64,000 nucleotides of DNA from Acidobacteriaceae bacterium (GTDB taxonomy: Bacteria > Acidobacteriota > Terriglobia > Terriglobales > Acidobacteriaceae), in NCBI GenBank assembly GCA_003170825.1, contig PMYL01000023.1, positions 27,998 through 91,997 on the forward strand, in the 5' to 3' direction. Made by a program: the position numbers and the translations under genes. This document shows positions 29,420 through 38,250 of the stretch, piece by piece (position 1 is the stretch's first letter; every line of letters starts with the position of its first letter). Below the pieces are notes generated by a model. It was not told the DNA's origin and did no database searches. It worked only from the letters and a program-made list of their open reading frames with translations.

Positions 29420-29585
29420 TAAGTAGCGTTAAAATGAGAGGGACAAGATCGTTAGGCGATAATGCCCCGAATCGAGGCTTGTTTTGGGAAAAAATCCCTT
29501 CCCGATTGTACTTGGGCGAGCTGTGAGGGACTTCTGTCGCACCAATGCCTCATTCGGCATCCTCAGATCCGCCTCTAGCGGTGTT

Positions 29586-29800
29586 GTGTCTTTTGGATGG
29601 TCCGACGGAGGCTGTTGGATGCTTGCGGCCGCGATCCAGCAGCGTTGGGGTGGGGAAATGTATACTCTTTCTCGCACGGGATCTGACGCGCAGCATGTCG
29701 TGGTTCGTATCGACAAGATTTTTATCGATCAGGATGGTCCTGCATTTGGCAAGGTACTCATTCGTAGATTTGAAAGACAGGAAGGTTTTCCAGCAGGGTC
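29586..29800 (+). pseudogene. 5' part of a small conserved ORF fused to the BsuBI remnant
   Basis: From a GTG near 29586 the frame reads SFGWSDGGCWMLAAAIQQRW, then HVVVRIDKIFIDQDG, which resembles a family of small hypothetical proteins with a GGCW...HVVVR...DQDG pattern found near mobile genes. The track ORF starts earlier (TTG 29484) and runs to 29957. From about 29774 the sequence is better explained by the other frame, so the 3' end of this ORF looks like a fusion artefact. Function is unknown. Confidence 0.4.
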
Positions 29801-30310
29801 ACTTCGGATAGTACCGTTCTGCGCGACAATGAGCGGGGATATACCAAAGCCCGAGAAGCAGGAGGGGATAATTGCTGGAATCTGCAATCATATCCCTTTG
29901 AATTGTTCGCCGGTCTTGAAAAGAGCGGCATCGCAATACATTGCGGCCAGTGGATAAACCGTATGGGCTACTTCGAGGAGTCACTACTCGTCAAACTCGG
30001 CGTAGAAGTTGAAACTCACGGGAAGATGCCCGATGTGGTGCTGCATTATCCCGACCGCAACTGGCTGCTCCTGGTAGAGTCCGTTACCAGCCACGGCCCG
30101 GTTGATGGTAAGCGTCATGCGGAACTGGCAAAGCTGTTTGCCAAGTCGAAGGCGGGATTGGTTTACGTCACTGCGTTTCCAAATCGATCCGTCATGAGCC
30201 GTTATCTCGGTGAGATAGCATGGGAAACTGAGGTTTGGGTTGCCGATGCTCCTTCGCACTTAATTCATTTCAACGGGGAGAGATTCCTTGGCCCCTACAC
30301 ATCCCAGTAG
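29774..30310 (+). pseudogene. BsuBI/PstI-family restriction endonuclease, C-terminal remnant
   Basis: About 178 codons in a frame without a start match the C-terminal half of BsuBI/PstI-type nucleases (about 320 residues when whole). They include VLRDNERGYTKAREAGGDN, GYFEESLLVKLGVEVETHGK and the catalytic block MPDVVLHYPDRNWLLLVESV, followed by TSHGPVDGKRHAELAKL. The end, ETEVWVADAPSHLIHFNGER then FLGPY, is also family-typical. The N-terminal DNA-binding half is gone. A TGA at 29771 closes the frame upstream. The stop at 30308 lies inside the type ISP N-terminal fragment, so the insertion joint is at about 30300. Confidence 0.85.
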
Positions 30311-30555
30311 CCGCGCGGGATATTGAAGGCGTCCAGCACCGCCGCGTCCACCTTCGCCGGGTTCCTGCCTGCGCGGGGAATCGGAAACTCGGGCACCACC
30401 ATCCAATCGAAAGCCCGGGCGCACTTCTCCAGCAGCGCCTCGAAGGCCCGCCGCACATTCCCCTCGTTGTCGAACTTGCCCCGCCCGAACCGCTCCAGCG
30501 TCTCGTAGTAGGCCTTGACCGGCGCGTGCGTTGGCTTCAGCTTGAAGTTGCTCAT
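30295..30555 (-). pseudogene. Type ISP restriction-modification enzyme, N-terminal remnant
   Basis: An 86-aa frame with a clear start (MSNFKLKPTHAPVKAYYETL) matches the N-terminus of type ISP restriction-modification enzymes, continuing LEKCARAFDWMVVPEFPIPR and AAVLDAFNIPRGYWDV before a stop. In the intact family GYWEAKD leads into the nuclease domain, so the break falls exactly at the conserved GYW. The C-terminal end of the same gene is at 27212. The piece overlaps the BsuBI-remnant stop on the opposite strand by 16 bp, which fixes the junction. Confidence 0.85.
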
Positions 30556-30665
30556 GGTGTCACATCTACTCTAAGCCGCCGCCCGACAAAACCGCCCACC
30601 GCCCCACCCTGCCGAACCCGCCTCCACAACTTTGCTGACCCCTGACCTCTGACCCCTGTCCCCCT

Positions 30666-31019
30666 TCACCTCCGATACCTCTTCCGCCACAGCCCCTGCT
30701 CCACAAGCTCCATGGCCCGGTCCTCGATCGAGCGCTGCCACGGCACAATCCCGTACACCAGGTCGCATTGCAACGCCCGCGCCATCTTGCCCAGCCGCTC
30801 TAGCGTAATCGTGTTCTGCTGCTCCGACCGCTCCATCTGGAAGACCATCTTCGGCGTGAACTTCATATCCCGTGCAATCTCATCCACGGGGGTCCCCGTC
30901 GCCTGCCGCATCGCACGCAACCACCCCTCCGCCGGCCGACGCGACTTCCGCGCACTCCGAAGTGGGCGTAGCTGGTGTTCCAGGTCCAGCAGCGCCATCC
31001 CCCTCATCGCTCTCAGCAT
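30666..31019 (-). CDS. Mobile mystery protein A-like helix-turn-helix protein
   Basis: A 117-aa DNA-binding protein from the ATG at 31019. The order of motifs (RPAEGWLRAMRQATGTPVDE, then MVFQMERSEQQNTITLERLG and ALQCDLVYGIVP) fits the mobile mystery protein A (MobMysA) family, which acts as an antitoxin-like regulator beside a Fic-domain partner. No such partner is adjacent. The track start at 31145 would add an unlikely Cys-rich segment. Its position at the edge of the R-M wreckage fits the mobile character of the family. Confidence 0.7.
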   Translation of the reverse strand: MLRAMRGMALLDLEHQLRPLRSARKSRRPAEGWLRAMRQATGTPVDEIARDMKFTPKMVFQMERSEQQNTITLERLGKMARALQCDLVYGIVPWQRSIEDRAMELVEQGLWRKRYRR

Positions 31020-31556
31020 TCCTCGTTCCCTCTTTTGCAGGTGCATCCGGCACAGATTCAGGAAAGCGCAACCGCCAATCTGAGTTTGCCCCTTGAGTTG
31101 CCTGTCTAACTCTAGTCTGGCGCATCGCCAGGTAATTATATGCAACGATTCTTCGCTGCCTCTAACCCTGAAAACGGAGAAAAACTCCCCCGGGGTTGCA
31201 CTGCATGTGCATGAGGGACCTTTTCACAACATTCCGCGCCAACGTTTGCCCATATTTCCGCACGCCTGCAGCGAACCTTTGGCCCTCCAACGTCACCGTC
31301 CAAACCCACGTTTTAAGGGCGACTGATCCCTGTTCCCTGTTCCCTGATCCCTGCTCCCTGTTTTCCCAAACCCTAACAATCCCCGCCCCGTCCGCCCGCT
31401 ATCATGAACACAGGACGTTCCGTGGGAGCGTCCGGGAAAACCTTCGTTTCAATCCGGCAATGCACTCATTCCAAATGACTTCACTTCAGATAGGCGCGCA
31501 CCAGGTCGATCAGGTCTTCGGCCAGCTCCGGTATGGTATTTAGCTAGGGGGTATAG
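31020..31556. other. Intergenic region with a C-terminal gene scrap and short tandem repeats
   Basis: A 537-bp gap with no intact gene. A CCTGATCCCTG/TTCCCTG repeat tract lies at about 31325-31363. On the minus strand 31481-31540 reads TIPELAEDLIDLVRAYLK followed by a stop, which looks like the last residues of a lost gene. The AGGGGG at about 31544 is the ribosome site of the porin gene. Confidence 0.45.
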
Positions 31557-33011
31557 TTGCGCGTCCACTCCAGACTCACTCGCGAACTCGTCCGCGCACT
31601 CGCTGGCCTGACCCTTGCGCTGGCCATGGCCGCCGGCCTGGCAGACGCCCAGGCAACCGACTCTCTTCCCCCCGCTCCCCAGCCACAACCTCAACCCGTG
31701 CAACAACTTGTCGCGGACGCGCCCATCGTCGCCATGTTCCCGCACCCTGAGGACAGCCGCTACTGGCTCTCCGGCCAGGCCAACATCATCTTCCAGGGCC
31801 GTTTGCCCTTCCATTCCCTCTACCAGGGCTCCAACAGCTTCCGCAACTCGGCCGAATACAAGACCTCCCTGCTGGGCACGATCTACACCGCCCTCCGGCC
31901 CACCCGCTCGATCCGCTACAACACCGACCTGATCCTGGACTTGGAGAGCGCCGGCGGCCGCGGCCTGAGCCAGGCATTGGGACTGGCCGGCTTCACCAAC
32001 CTGGACGTGGTGCGCAACCCCAACCTGGGCCCCACCCCCTATCTGGCCCGTTATCAGATTCACCAGGTCTTCGGCCTGACGCAAGAGACCACCACCCAGG
32101 AACCCGGCCCCTTTGCCCTGGCGCCCAGCGTGCCCGTTCGCCGCGTCGAGTTCCGCGCCGGCAAGCTCACACTCCCCGATTTCTTCGACGCCAACGGCCC
32201 CGGCTCCGACAGCCACTTACAGTTCATGAACTGGACCATCGACAACAACGGCGCATGGGACTACGCCGCCGACACCCGCGGTTACACGGTAGGCGGCATG
32301 GCCGAGTACGACGACAAAATCTGGAGCCTGCGCTACGGCCTCTTCGCCATGCCCACCGTGGCCAACGGCATCGACATGGACTGGGCCTTCAGCCGCGCCC
32401 ACGGCCAGAACGGCGAGTTCGAACTGCGGCACAGCCTTTTTCCAAAACGCAAAGGGACGCAACGCGTCCTTTTCTACGCCAACCGAGCCCACATGGGCAC
32501 TTATCGCGAGGCGGTCAACGCATTCCTGGCCGGGATCGACAAAACCCCCACCATCACCCTCCACGAACACTTCAGCGCGCTCAAGTACGGCTTCGGCTAC
32601 AACACCGAGCAGGAGCTGACGGAGAATCTGCGCGTCTTCGGCCGCTTCGGATGGAACGATGGCAAGACCGAGTCTTTTGCCTACACCGAGGTCGAGCAAA
32701 CGGTTCTTGCCGGCGCCGACTACGCCGGAACCCGCTGGCGCCGCCCGGTGGACAAGATCGGCCTGGCCGTCGTCTCCAACGCCATCAAGAGCGACCACCA
32801 GGAGTATCTGAAATTGGGAGGCCTTGGCTTCCTGCTGGGCGACGGCAACCTCAACTACGGCCGCGAGAACATCGTCGAAAGCTACTACAACTGGCACGCC
32901 TGGCGGGGACTGTTTTACGCACTCGATGTGCAGCACATCGCAAACCCCGGCTACAACCGCGACCGCGGTCCCGCATGGGTGGGCTCAGTCCGGGCGCATG
33001 TGGATTTTTGA
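31557..33011 (+). CDS. OprB-type carbohydrate-selective porin
   Basis: A 484-aa outer-membrane barrel protein. The TTG at 31557 follows AGGGGG by 6 nt and opens a signal peptide (ALAGLTLALAMAAGLADAQA). Family features include the early YWLSGQANIIFQGRLPFHS, VEFRAGKLTLPDFFDANG, MNWTIDNNGAWDYAADTRGY, and the C-terminal GYNRDRGPAWVGSVRAHVDF ending in Phe as barrel proteins do. OprB proteins carry sugars across the outer membrane. No sugar operon is adjacent. A decayed second copy of the 3' end lies 130 bp downstream, so the locus once held two porin genes. Confidence 0.85.
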   Translation: MRVHSRLTRELVRALAGLTLALAMAAGLADAQATDSLPPAPQPQPQPVQQLVADAPIVAMFPHPEDSRYWLSGQANIIFQGRLPFHSLYQGSNSFRNSAEYKTSLLGTIYTALRPTRSIRYNTDLILDLESAGGRGLSQALGLAGFTNLDVVRNPNLGPTPYLARYQIHQVFGLTQETTTQEPGPFALAPSVPVRRVEFRAGKLTLPDFFDANGPGSDSHLQFMNWTIDNNGAWDYAADTRGYTVGGMAEYDDKIWSLRYGLFAMPTVANGIDMDWAFSRAHGQNGEFELRHSLFPKRKGTQRVLFYANRAHMGTYREAVNAFLAGIDKTPTITLHEHFSALKYGFGYNTEQELTENLRVFGRFGWNDGKTESFAYTEVEQTVLAGADYAGTRWRRPVDKIGLAVVSNAIKSDHQEYLKLGGLGFLLGDGNLNYGRENIVESYYNWHAWRGLFYALDVQHIANPGYNRDRGPAWVGSVRAHVDF

Positions 33012-33056
33012 GCCAGGGGACAGGAATTCGTTTTTTAGTGGCCGGCGATCAGCTTA

Positions 33057-33150
33057 CTTGCCCTCGCCAGTTGGTTGCCCCTGCGCCTCGGCGGGCAACG
33101 CATAGATCACCTCGCCCGGCTTGGCGTAGTGCAGTTTTTCCCGCGCTTCC
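33057..33150 (-). pseudogene. FtsB/DivIC-like C-terminal fragment
   Basis: The minus strand reads AEQEAREKLHYAKPGEVIYALPAEAQGQ before a stop, the typical ending of septum formation initiators (AR..L...PGE..). Upstream similarity is lost near 33150, where the plus strand becomes a porin remnant. Only about 30 residues remain, so it is not functional. Confidence 0.55.
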
Positions 33151-33331
33151 TGCTCGGCGACGGCGGCCTCGCCTACGGTCACGAAAAAATCTTCGAGTGC
33201 TTCTACACCGCGCACCTCTGGCGCGGCTTCTTCGCCTCCTACGACTTTCAGCACATCAACAATCCGGGCTATAACCAGGCCCGCGGCCCCGTCGCCGTCT
33301 CAGCTGTCCGCTTCCACACCGAATTCCGACC
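33140..33331 (+). pseudogene. OprB-type porin, 3'-terminal fragment
   Basis: RFLLGDGGLAYGHEKIFECF, then LWRGFFASYDFQHINNPGYN and ARGPVAVSAVRFHTEF are the last ~62 residues of a second OprB porin. They align with the end of the intact gene upstream (FLLGDGNLNYGRENIVESYY). The original stop is lost and the frame runs on without family similarity. The 5' part is absent. The fragment overlaps the FtsB-like scrap at a junction near 33140. Confidence 0.75.
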
Positions 33332-33556
33332 ATCCGAAGCGGGTTGTACACGCTGGAGATCCACGCCTGTAGGGATCGGAAGCTGGAGGCGGCGAGGCAA
33401 CAAGGGCAGATTCGCCGCCAGCCGGCCGCGTGAAAAAGCCAGGACGCTGGTCTCCGGGCGGTTCCGCGTGACGGAGGACGGAGGACGTGGATTACTTCCG
33501 GATGGGGCTGAAGTTGGCGAAGAGATCGAACTTCTAGCGCAACTGATCTCTGTTCC

Positions 33557-34033
33557 CTACTTCTTTCCCTTGCCGGGCCCACGGCTGCCCAGCAGCCCTT
33601 CCAGCTCTTCCTTGAACTCGCGCACGTCCTTGAAGTCCCGGTAGACCGATGCGAAGCGGATGTAGGCCACCGTGTCCAGCCCCTTCAGGTGCTCCATGAT
33701 CAGTTCACCGATCTCGCTGGTGGTGCGTTCGCGCTCTGGTGCATCGACGAGGAAAGTCTCCGCGGCGTCCACGATGGCCTCAAGTTTGCTGGCCGGCACG
33801 GGCCGTTTCTCGCAGGCGCGGAGCAGGCCGCTGAGCACCTTCTGGCGGTCGAAGCGCTCGCGGCGGCCGTCTTTCTTGACCACCATGTAGGGGATTTCGT
33901 CGATGCGCTCGTAGGTGGTGAAGCGGCGATTGCAGCGCTCGCACTCGCGCCGGCGGCGGATGGAGTCGGCCTCTTTGCTCTCCCGCGAGTCGACGACCCG
34001 GTCCTGACCGAAACCGCAATAGGGACACTTCAT
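33557..34033 (-). CDS. nrdR: Transcriptional repressor NrdR
   Basis: A 158-aa repressor of ribonucleotide reductase genes that reads the ATP/dATP balance. A four-Cys zinc ribbon (Cys3, Cys6, Cys31, Cys34; [32 protein letters not shown]) is followed by an ATP-cone domain ([40 protein letters not shown]). The ending [14 protein letters not shown] is family-standard. The last 20 residues are extra and rich in Gly/Lys. No nrd gene or NrdR box is in the immediate neighbourhood. Confidence 0.95.
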   Translation of the reverse strand: MKCPYCGFGQDRVVDSRESKEADSIRRRRECERCNRRFTTYERIDEIPYMVVKKDGRRERFDRQKVLSGLLRACEKRPVPASKLEAIVDAAETFLVDAPERERTTSEIGELIMEHLKGLDTVAYIRFASVYRDFKDVREFKEELEGLLGSRGPGKGKK

Positions 34034-34123
34034 GCTTAGGGAGATTCTACGGCATGGATGGGTGGTAGAGGGAATAGGGCTGCGCGGAGGATAAATCGGT
34101 GCTATTCTGCTTCCGGAAGCGAT

Positions 34124-34432
34124 ATGGAAAGCCCAATTCAGCCTAATCTCGAAGAAATTGCTTGCTTGTGCAGGCGCTTTCAGGTGCGCCGCCTGGCGGT
34201 CTTCGGCTCCCTTCTCCGCGGGGACTTCGACCCGCTTCGCAGCGATGCGGACTTCCTAGTGGAGTTCGAGCCGGTTCCGGTTACGGCCAGGATGCAAAAC
34301 TATCTTGGCTTGCGGGAGGCGCTTGCGTCGCTGCTGTCTCGTCCCGTGGACCTGATCGAGGAGGGCGTGATTCACAATCCTTATATTCTCCAGAGCGTCT
34401 CCGAGCAGAAGCAAGTTCTTTATGCAGCGTGA
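34124..34432 (+). CDS. mntA: MntA-type nucleotidyltransferase antitoxin
   Basis: A 102-aa minimal nucleotidyltransferase. The ATG at 34124 was chosen; the track start (34058) adds unrelated residues. The active-site pattern GSX(9)DXD is seen as [20 protein letters not shown], with Gly28-Ser29, Asp41 and Asp43. In type VII toxin-antitoxin systems MntA adds AMP groups to a Tyr of HepT and so silences it. It overlaps the downstream hepT gene by 11 bp, the usual arrangement. Confidence 0.85.
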   Translation: MESPIQPNLEEIACLCRRFQVRRLAVFGSLLRGDFDPLRSDADFLVEFEPVPVTARMQNYLGLREALASLLSRPVDLIEEGVIHNPYILQSVSEQKQVLYAA

Positions 34433-34769
34433 AGCGAAGGCCTATCTTTGGGACATCGCGAATGCGGCGGCAAGCATTCGAGCCTTCACCTCTGGAAAGG
34501 ACTTGAATGCCTATCTGCATGATGAGCTGTTGCGTGCGGCCGTCGAACGTAAGTTCGGGATCGTGGGTGAGGCGCTTTCCCAATTACTGCGCAATTTTCC
34601 GTTGTATCGCGACAAGATCACGCTGGTTGGAGACATCATTGCGTTCCGCAACCAGATCGTTCATGGCTACGCAACCGTGAGAGACGACATGGTGTGGGAG
34701 ATTGTTCAGGTCTATCTTCCCCGGCTGCACAGGGAAGTTGCGGAATTGCTCGAAATGCCGGAGAGCTAG
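34422..34769 (+). CDS. hepT: HepT-type HEPN toxin
   Basis: A 115-aa HEPN-domain (DUF86) protein, the likely RNase toxin of the pair. The RX4HXY active site is present as RNQIVHGY (Arg76, His81, Tyr83); the Tyr is the residue AMPylated by MntA in characterised systems. GIVGEALSQLLRN matches the family core. The length is normal and the frame intact, so the pair looks functional. Confidence 0.88.
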   Translation: MQREAKAYLWDIANAAASIRAFTSGKDLNAYLHDELLRAAVERKFGIVGEALSQLLRNFPLYRDKITLVGDIIAFRNQIVHGYATVRDDMVWEIVQVYLPRLHREVAELLEMPES

Positions 34770-34814
34770 ACAGCAATCGATTGAATCGGGCAACTCTCCA
34801 GGCCTTTTAGGCGG

Positions 34815-36005
34815 TCAGCTCAGAAACTCGGCAATCGCCGCAACCACCGTCTGCTGCTCGTCTTCGCGGAGTTCGGGGAAGATGGGTAGGGCCAGGACTT
34901 CGTGGGCGGCGCGCTCGGCTTCAGGGAAGCTGCCTTCGGCGTAGCCGAGCCCCTTCAAGGCTTCCTGCAGGTGGAGCGGGACGGGGTAGTAGATCTCCGA
35001 GCCGATCTTGCGGGCGGTGAGGAACTCGCGCAGGGCGTCACGGCGTGGGGTGCGGATGACGTATTGGTGCCAGACGTGGCGGCTGCCGGGAACCTCGTGG
35101 GGCAGGACGATGCCGTGGGTTGTATAGGTGCCGGATTCGGCTAGGCCTGCAGCGGCAAAGAGGGCATGGTAGCGCTCGGCCACTATGCGCCGGGCCTGGT
35201 TCCAGCCTTCGATGTACTTGAGCTTGACGTTGAGGATCGCGCCCTGAATGCCGTCGAGGCGCGCGTTCCAGCCCACCTCGTCGTGGTGGTAGCGGCGGCG
35301 CATGCCGTGCTGGCGCAGCATCCGCACGTGCTCGGCCAGTTCGTCAGAATTAGTGGTGACCATGCCGGCGTCTCCGGCGGCGCTCAGGTTTTTTGTGGGA
35401 TAAAAGCTGAAGGCGGCGGTGGTGCCGAGTGCCCCCGCTTTCACTCCCTTCCACTCCGCGCCCCAGGCTTGGGCGGCGTCTTCAATGAGGGTCAAGTCAT
35501 GCTCTCGTCCGAGACGGGCAAAAGAGGTCCAATCGGCGCACTGGCCGTAAAGATGAACCGGCAGGATGGCCTTGACCGCTTCGCCTTGCGGGCCTTTCAG
35601 AACGGTCTCCACGGCGTTCGGGTCCAGGTTGAAGGTTCCGGGGTCGATGTCGGCCAGAACCGGAGTGGCGCCGGCGCGGAGGATGGCGCTCACCGAGGCG
35701 AAGAAGCTGAAAGGGGTGGTGACGATGGCCGTACCGGGGCCGATTCCGGCGGCGGCCAAGGCCAGCCAGAGGGCATCGGTGCCCGAGGAGCAGCCCAGCG
35801 CGTGGGCCACGCCCAGTTGCTCCTGGGCGGCGCGCTCAAAGGCGGCTACCGGCTCGCCAAGGATGAACTGCTGCGTCTCAAGCACGTGGGCGACCGCATC
35901 CAGCAATTCCTGGTGGAGCGGACGGTACTGGCGCTTGAGGTCCAGCATGGGCACCGGCTGGGAGGTTGCGGCGGAACTCCGCGGAGGGGTGAGAGCATCT
36001 TGCAC
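34815..36005 (-). CDS. DegT/DnrJ/EryC1/StrS-family PLP aminotransferase
   Basis: A 396-aa PLP enzyme that usually aminates a nucleotide-linked keto-sugar for surface polysaccharide synthesis. Motifs are LGCSSGTDALWLAL, IEDAAQAWGA, and the PLP lysine in AFSFYPTKNLSAAGDAGMV. The C-terminal LPIFPELREDEQQTVVAAI is typical. The start is GTG 36005; an internal Met (MLDLKRQY) about 20 residues on is also possible and is closer to the usual family start. No sugar biosynthesis cluster surrounds it, so the substrate is unknown. Confidence 0.87.
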   Translation of the reverse strand: MQDALTPPRSSAATSQPVPMLDLKRQYRPLHQELLDAVAHVLETQQFILGEPVAAFERAAQEQLGVAHALGCSSGTDALWLALAAAGIGPGTAIVTTPFSFFASVSAILRAGATPVLADIDPGTFNLDPNAVETVLKGPQGEAVKAILPVHLYGQCADWTSFARLGREHDLTLIEDAAQAWGAEWKGVKAGALGTTAAFSFYPTKNLSAAGDAGMVTTNSDELAEHVRMLRQHGMRRRYHHDEVGWNARLDGIQGAILNVKLKYIEGWNQARRIVAERYHALFAAAGLAESGTYTTHGIVLPHEVPGSRHVWHQYVIRTPRRDALREFLTARKIGSEIYYPVPLHLQEALKGLGYAEGSFPEAERAAHEVLALPIFPELREDEQQTVVAAIAEFLS

Positions 36006-36114
36006 CCGTTCATTTTACCAGCCGCTGAGGGCGCCGCGTCCCACGGCGAGGCGGCGCAAACCGGCTCCAGGGTCGTGGTTGCGCACCAAAGTTTATCTGA
36101 AAAATGCTACAGAG

Positions 36115-36141
36115 TTGAAAAGGCCCGTGAATCCCTATAAT
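36115..36141 (+). promoter_or_regulatory. Candidate sigma-70 promoter for hfq-hflX
   Basis: TTGAAA (36115-36120) and TATAAT (36136-36141) are separated by 15 bp, about 120 bp upstream of the hfq ATG. The -10 is a perfect consensus; the spacer is short. Confidence 0.45.
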
Positions 36142-36263
36142 CTTGTCACATTGCGGGATCAGGCGGCTCCGGGACTTCCGGCGCCGTGCCCGGCGATTTG
36201 TTTTTTCACGCACGCGCAGTTCGGCTGCATCCAACCCCTCTAAGGAAAGCAGGAGATCGGCAC

Positions 36264-36578
36264 ATGGAAAACAAGCCGGCACAAAACATTCAGGATACCT
36301 TTCTGAACACGGTCCGCAAGGACAAGACCCCCATCACGATTTATCTGGTCAGCGGCGTCAAGCTCACCGGAAAGATCCGGTCCTTCGACAAGTATTCGGT
36401 GCTGCTGGAAAACAACAGCCAGGAGCAGTTGATCTTCAAGCACGCCATTTCGACGGTGGTGAGCAACCGGGGAGTGATGTATAGCGAGCATCGTCCGGTG
36501 GCCGCGCAGACGGGGATTGCCCCATCGCCGATGGGCGCCGTGCCGTCCGCGCCGTCAGCCGTTGAGGAGCAGCGATAG
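36264..36578 (+). CDS. hfq: RNA chaperone Hfq
   Basis: A 104-aa Sm-like RNA chaperone that pairs small RNAs with mRNAs. The ATG at 36264 follows AGGAG by 8 nt; the longer track ORF is not needed. The Sm1 region ([40 protein letters not shown]) and Sm2 ([11 protein letters not shown], usually YKHAIST) are clear. The C-terminal tail of about 30 residues is rich in Ala/Pro. It is followed 20 bp later by hflX, the conserved order also seen in Proteobacteria, so the two are an operon. Confidence 0.95.
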   Translation: MENKPAQNIQDTFLNTVRKDKTPITIYLVSGVKLTGKIRSFDKYSVLLENNSQEQLIFKHAISTVVSNRGVMYSEHRPVAAQTGIAPSPMGAVPSAPSAVEEQR

Positions 36579-36598
36579 TAGGCGGGGAGCGGTCTCAG

Positions 36599-38095
36599 TT
36601 GGCCGTTGAGGAGAGCAGGACTGGCGGCTCCGGCATCCGGCCCGGGTCCCCGGCCCACCGCGGCGGGGGCATTCGTCGCGGGGATGGAGGGCCGGAGCGG
36701 GCGGTCCTGGTAGGGGTGGATATCGGGGTCCGCTCCCGCGGCAACCGCGCAGCCCAGGCAGGCGCGCGGCTGGCGGCTGCGCGCGCGGACGGCGGCGCCC
36801 GCGACGAGGATGCGCCGGAGTCCGCCGATTTCCTTCGTTCAGGCGTTTCCCCGGCGGGGCCGGCTTCGGCGCGTTCGTCAACGGAACTGGACGCGGAAGA
36901 GTCTCTCGCCGAGTTTCGCGAACTGGTTTCGAGCGCGGGCGGGGTGGTGGCTGCGGAGCTGATGCAACGGCGATCGCGGCCCGATCCGGCCACGCTCGTC
37001 GGCGCCGGCAAAGTGGAAGAGATTGCCGGAGTGGCCGCTTCCACCGAGGCGGACCTGGTGCTCTTCGACCACGACCTCACGCCTACGCAACTGCGCAATC
37101 TTGAGGCCGCGCTGCCTTGCCGGGTGCTGGACCGCACGCAGTTGATCCTGGACATTTTTGCGCGTCACGCGCGGACCCGCGAGGGGCAGTTGCAGGTGGA
37201 GCTGGCGCAGCTTGAGTACATGCTGCCGCGGCTCACCGGCAAAGGCAAGGCGATGTCGCAGTTGGGCGGCGGCATCGGCACCCGAGGTCCAGGCGAAACC
37301 AAACTAGAGACGGATCGCCGACGGATTCAGAGCCGCATCGACCATTTGAAGCTGGAACTGGAGGCCGTGCGTCGCGTTCGCAAGCAGCAGCGGCAGCGGC
37401 GCGAGTCGGTTCCGGTGCCCACGGTGGCGCTGGTGGGCTACACCAACGCCGGCAAGAGCACTCTCTTCAACCGGCTGACCGGCGCTCAGGTGCTGCAGTC
37501 GCCGCGCATGTTCGCGACGCTCGACCCGAAGCTGCGCGCCATCGAGCTGCCCAGCCGCCGCAAGGTGCTCTTGTCGGACACGGTCGGCTTCATCCGCAAC
37601 CTCCCGCACACGCTGGTCATCAGCTTCCGCGCCACGCTGGAAGAGGTGGCACAGGCCGAGGTGCTGCTGCACATCCGCGACGCCGCTTCAACTTATGGTG
37701 AGGAGCAGAAAACTCAAGTCGAAAAGGTTCTGGGCGAGTTGGAGTCCCTCGGCAAGCCACGCATCGAGGTGCTGAACAAGGTCGACCTGCTGGACGAGCA
37801 CGAGCGCCAAGGGCTGCTGGATCGGCTTCAGGCCGGGGGCGAGGTGGCCGTCTCGGCGCGCACCGGGGAGGGAATGGACGCGCTGCTCAGGGCCATCGAC
37901 CGGGCTTTGCACTCCGATCCGGTGATCGACGCCGAGTTGCGTGTCCCGCAGCAGGAAGGCGCGGTGCTGGCGGCCATCGAAGCGGGCATGATCGTGCATA
38001 GCAGAGAGTACGAAGGCAACCTGGTCCGGCTCACTGTGAGCGGTCCTGCGTCGCTCGTTGGGCGGCTGCGTCCGTACCGGCTGCGGGACGATTAA
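36599..38095 (+). CDS. hflX: Ribosome-associated GTPase HflX
   Basis: A 498-aa GTPase that binds the large ribosomal subunit and splits stalled ribosomes. The N-terminal HflX domain includes [20 protein letters not shown] and [12 protein letters not shown]. The glycine-rich linker is [19 protein letters not shown]. The G domain has G1 [10 protein letters not shown]3 [10 protein letters not shown] and G4 NKVD. The TTG at 36599 is the first start in frame. The first ~60 residues are Gly/Arg/Ala-rich and not conserved-looking, so the true start may be later (for example the GTG that begins [13 protein letters not shown]). Confidence 0.9.
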   Translation: MAVEESRTGGSGIRPGSPAHRGGGIRRGDGGPERAVLVGVDIGVRSRGNRAAQAGARLAAARADGGARDEDAPESADFLRSGVSPAGPASARSSTELDAEESLAEFRELVSSAGGVVAAELMQRRSRPDPATLVGAGKVEEIAGVAASTEADLVLFDHDLTPTQLRNLEAALPCRVLDRTQLILDIFARHARTREGQLQVELAQLEYMLPRLTGKGKAMSQLGGGIGTRGPGETKLETDRRRIQSRIDHLKLELEAVRRVRKQQRQRRESVPVPTVALVGYTNAGKSTLFNRLTGAQVLQSPRMFATLDPKLRAIELPSRRKVLLSDTVGFIRNLPHTLVISFRATLEEVAQAEVLLHIRDAASTYGEEQKTQVEKVLGELESLGKPRIEVLNKVDLLDEHERQGLLDRLQAGGEVAVSARTGEGMDALLRAIDRALHSDPVIDAELRVPQQEGAVLAAIEAGMIVHSREYEGNLVRLTVSGPASLVGRLRPYRLRDD

Positions 38096-38250
38096 GCGTC
38101 TTTTCATCGATGCGCGCTGCCGGGCGGCCTATAGTGAAGTGTTCCGGCTGCCAGGGTTTCACGTCCACACGTTGCAGCACATCATGCCACCGAGCGCGGC
38201 AGTAGCCGGCAGAACCGGAATCCCGTCGCCCGGGTGGAGGCTGTGGTGCG

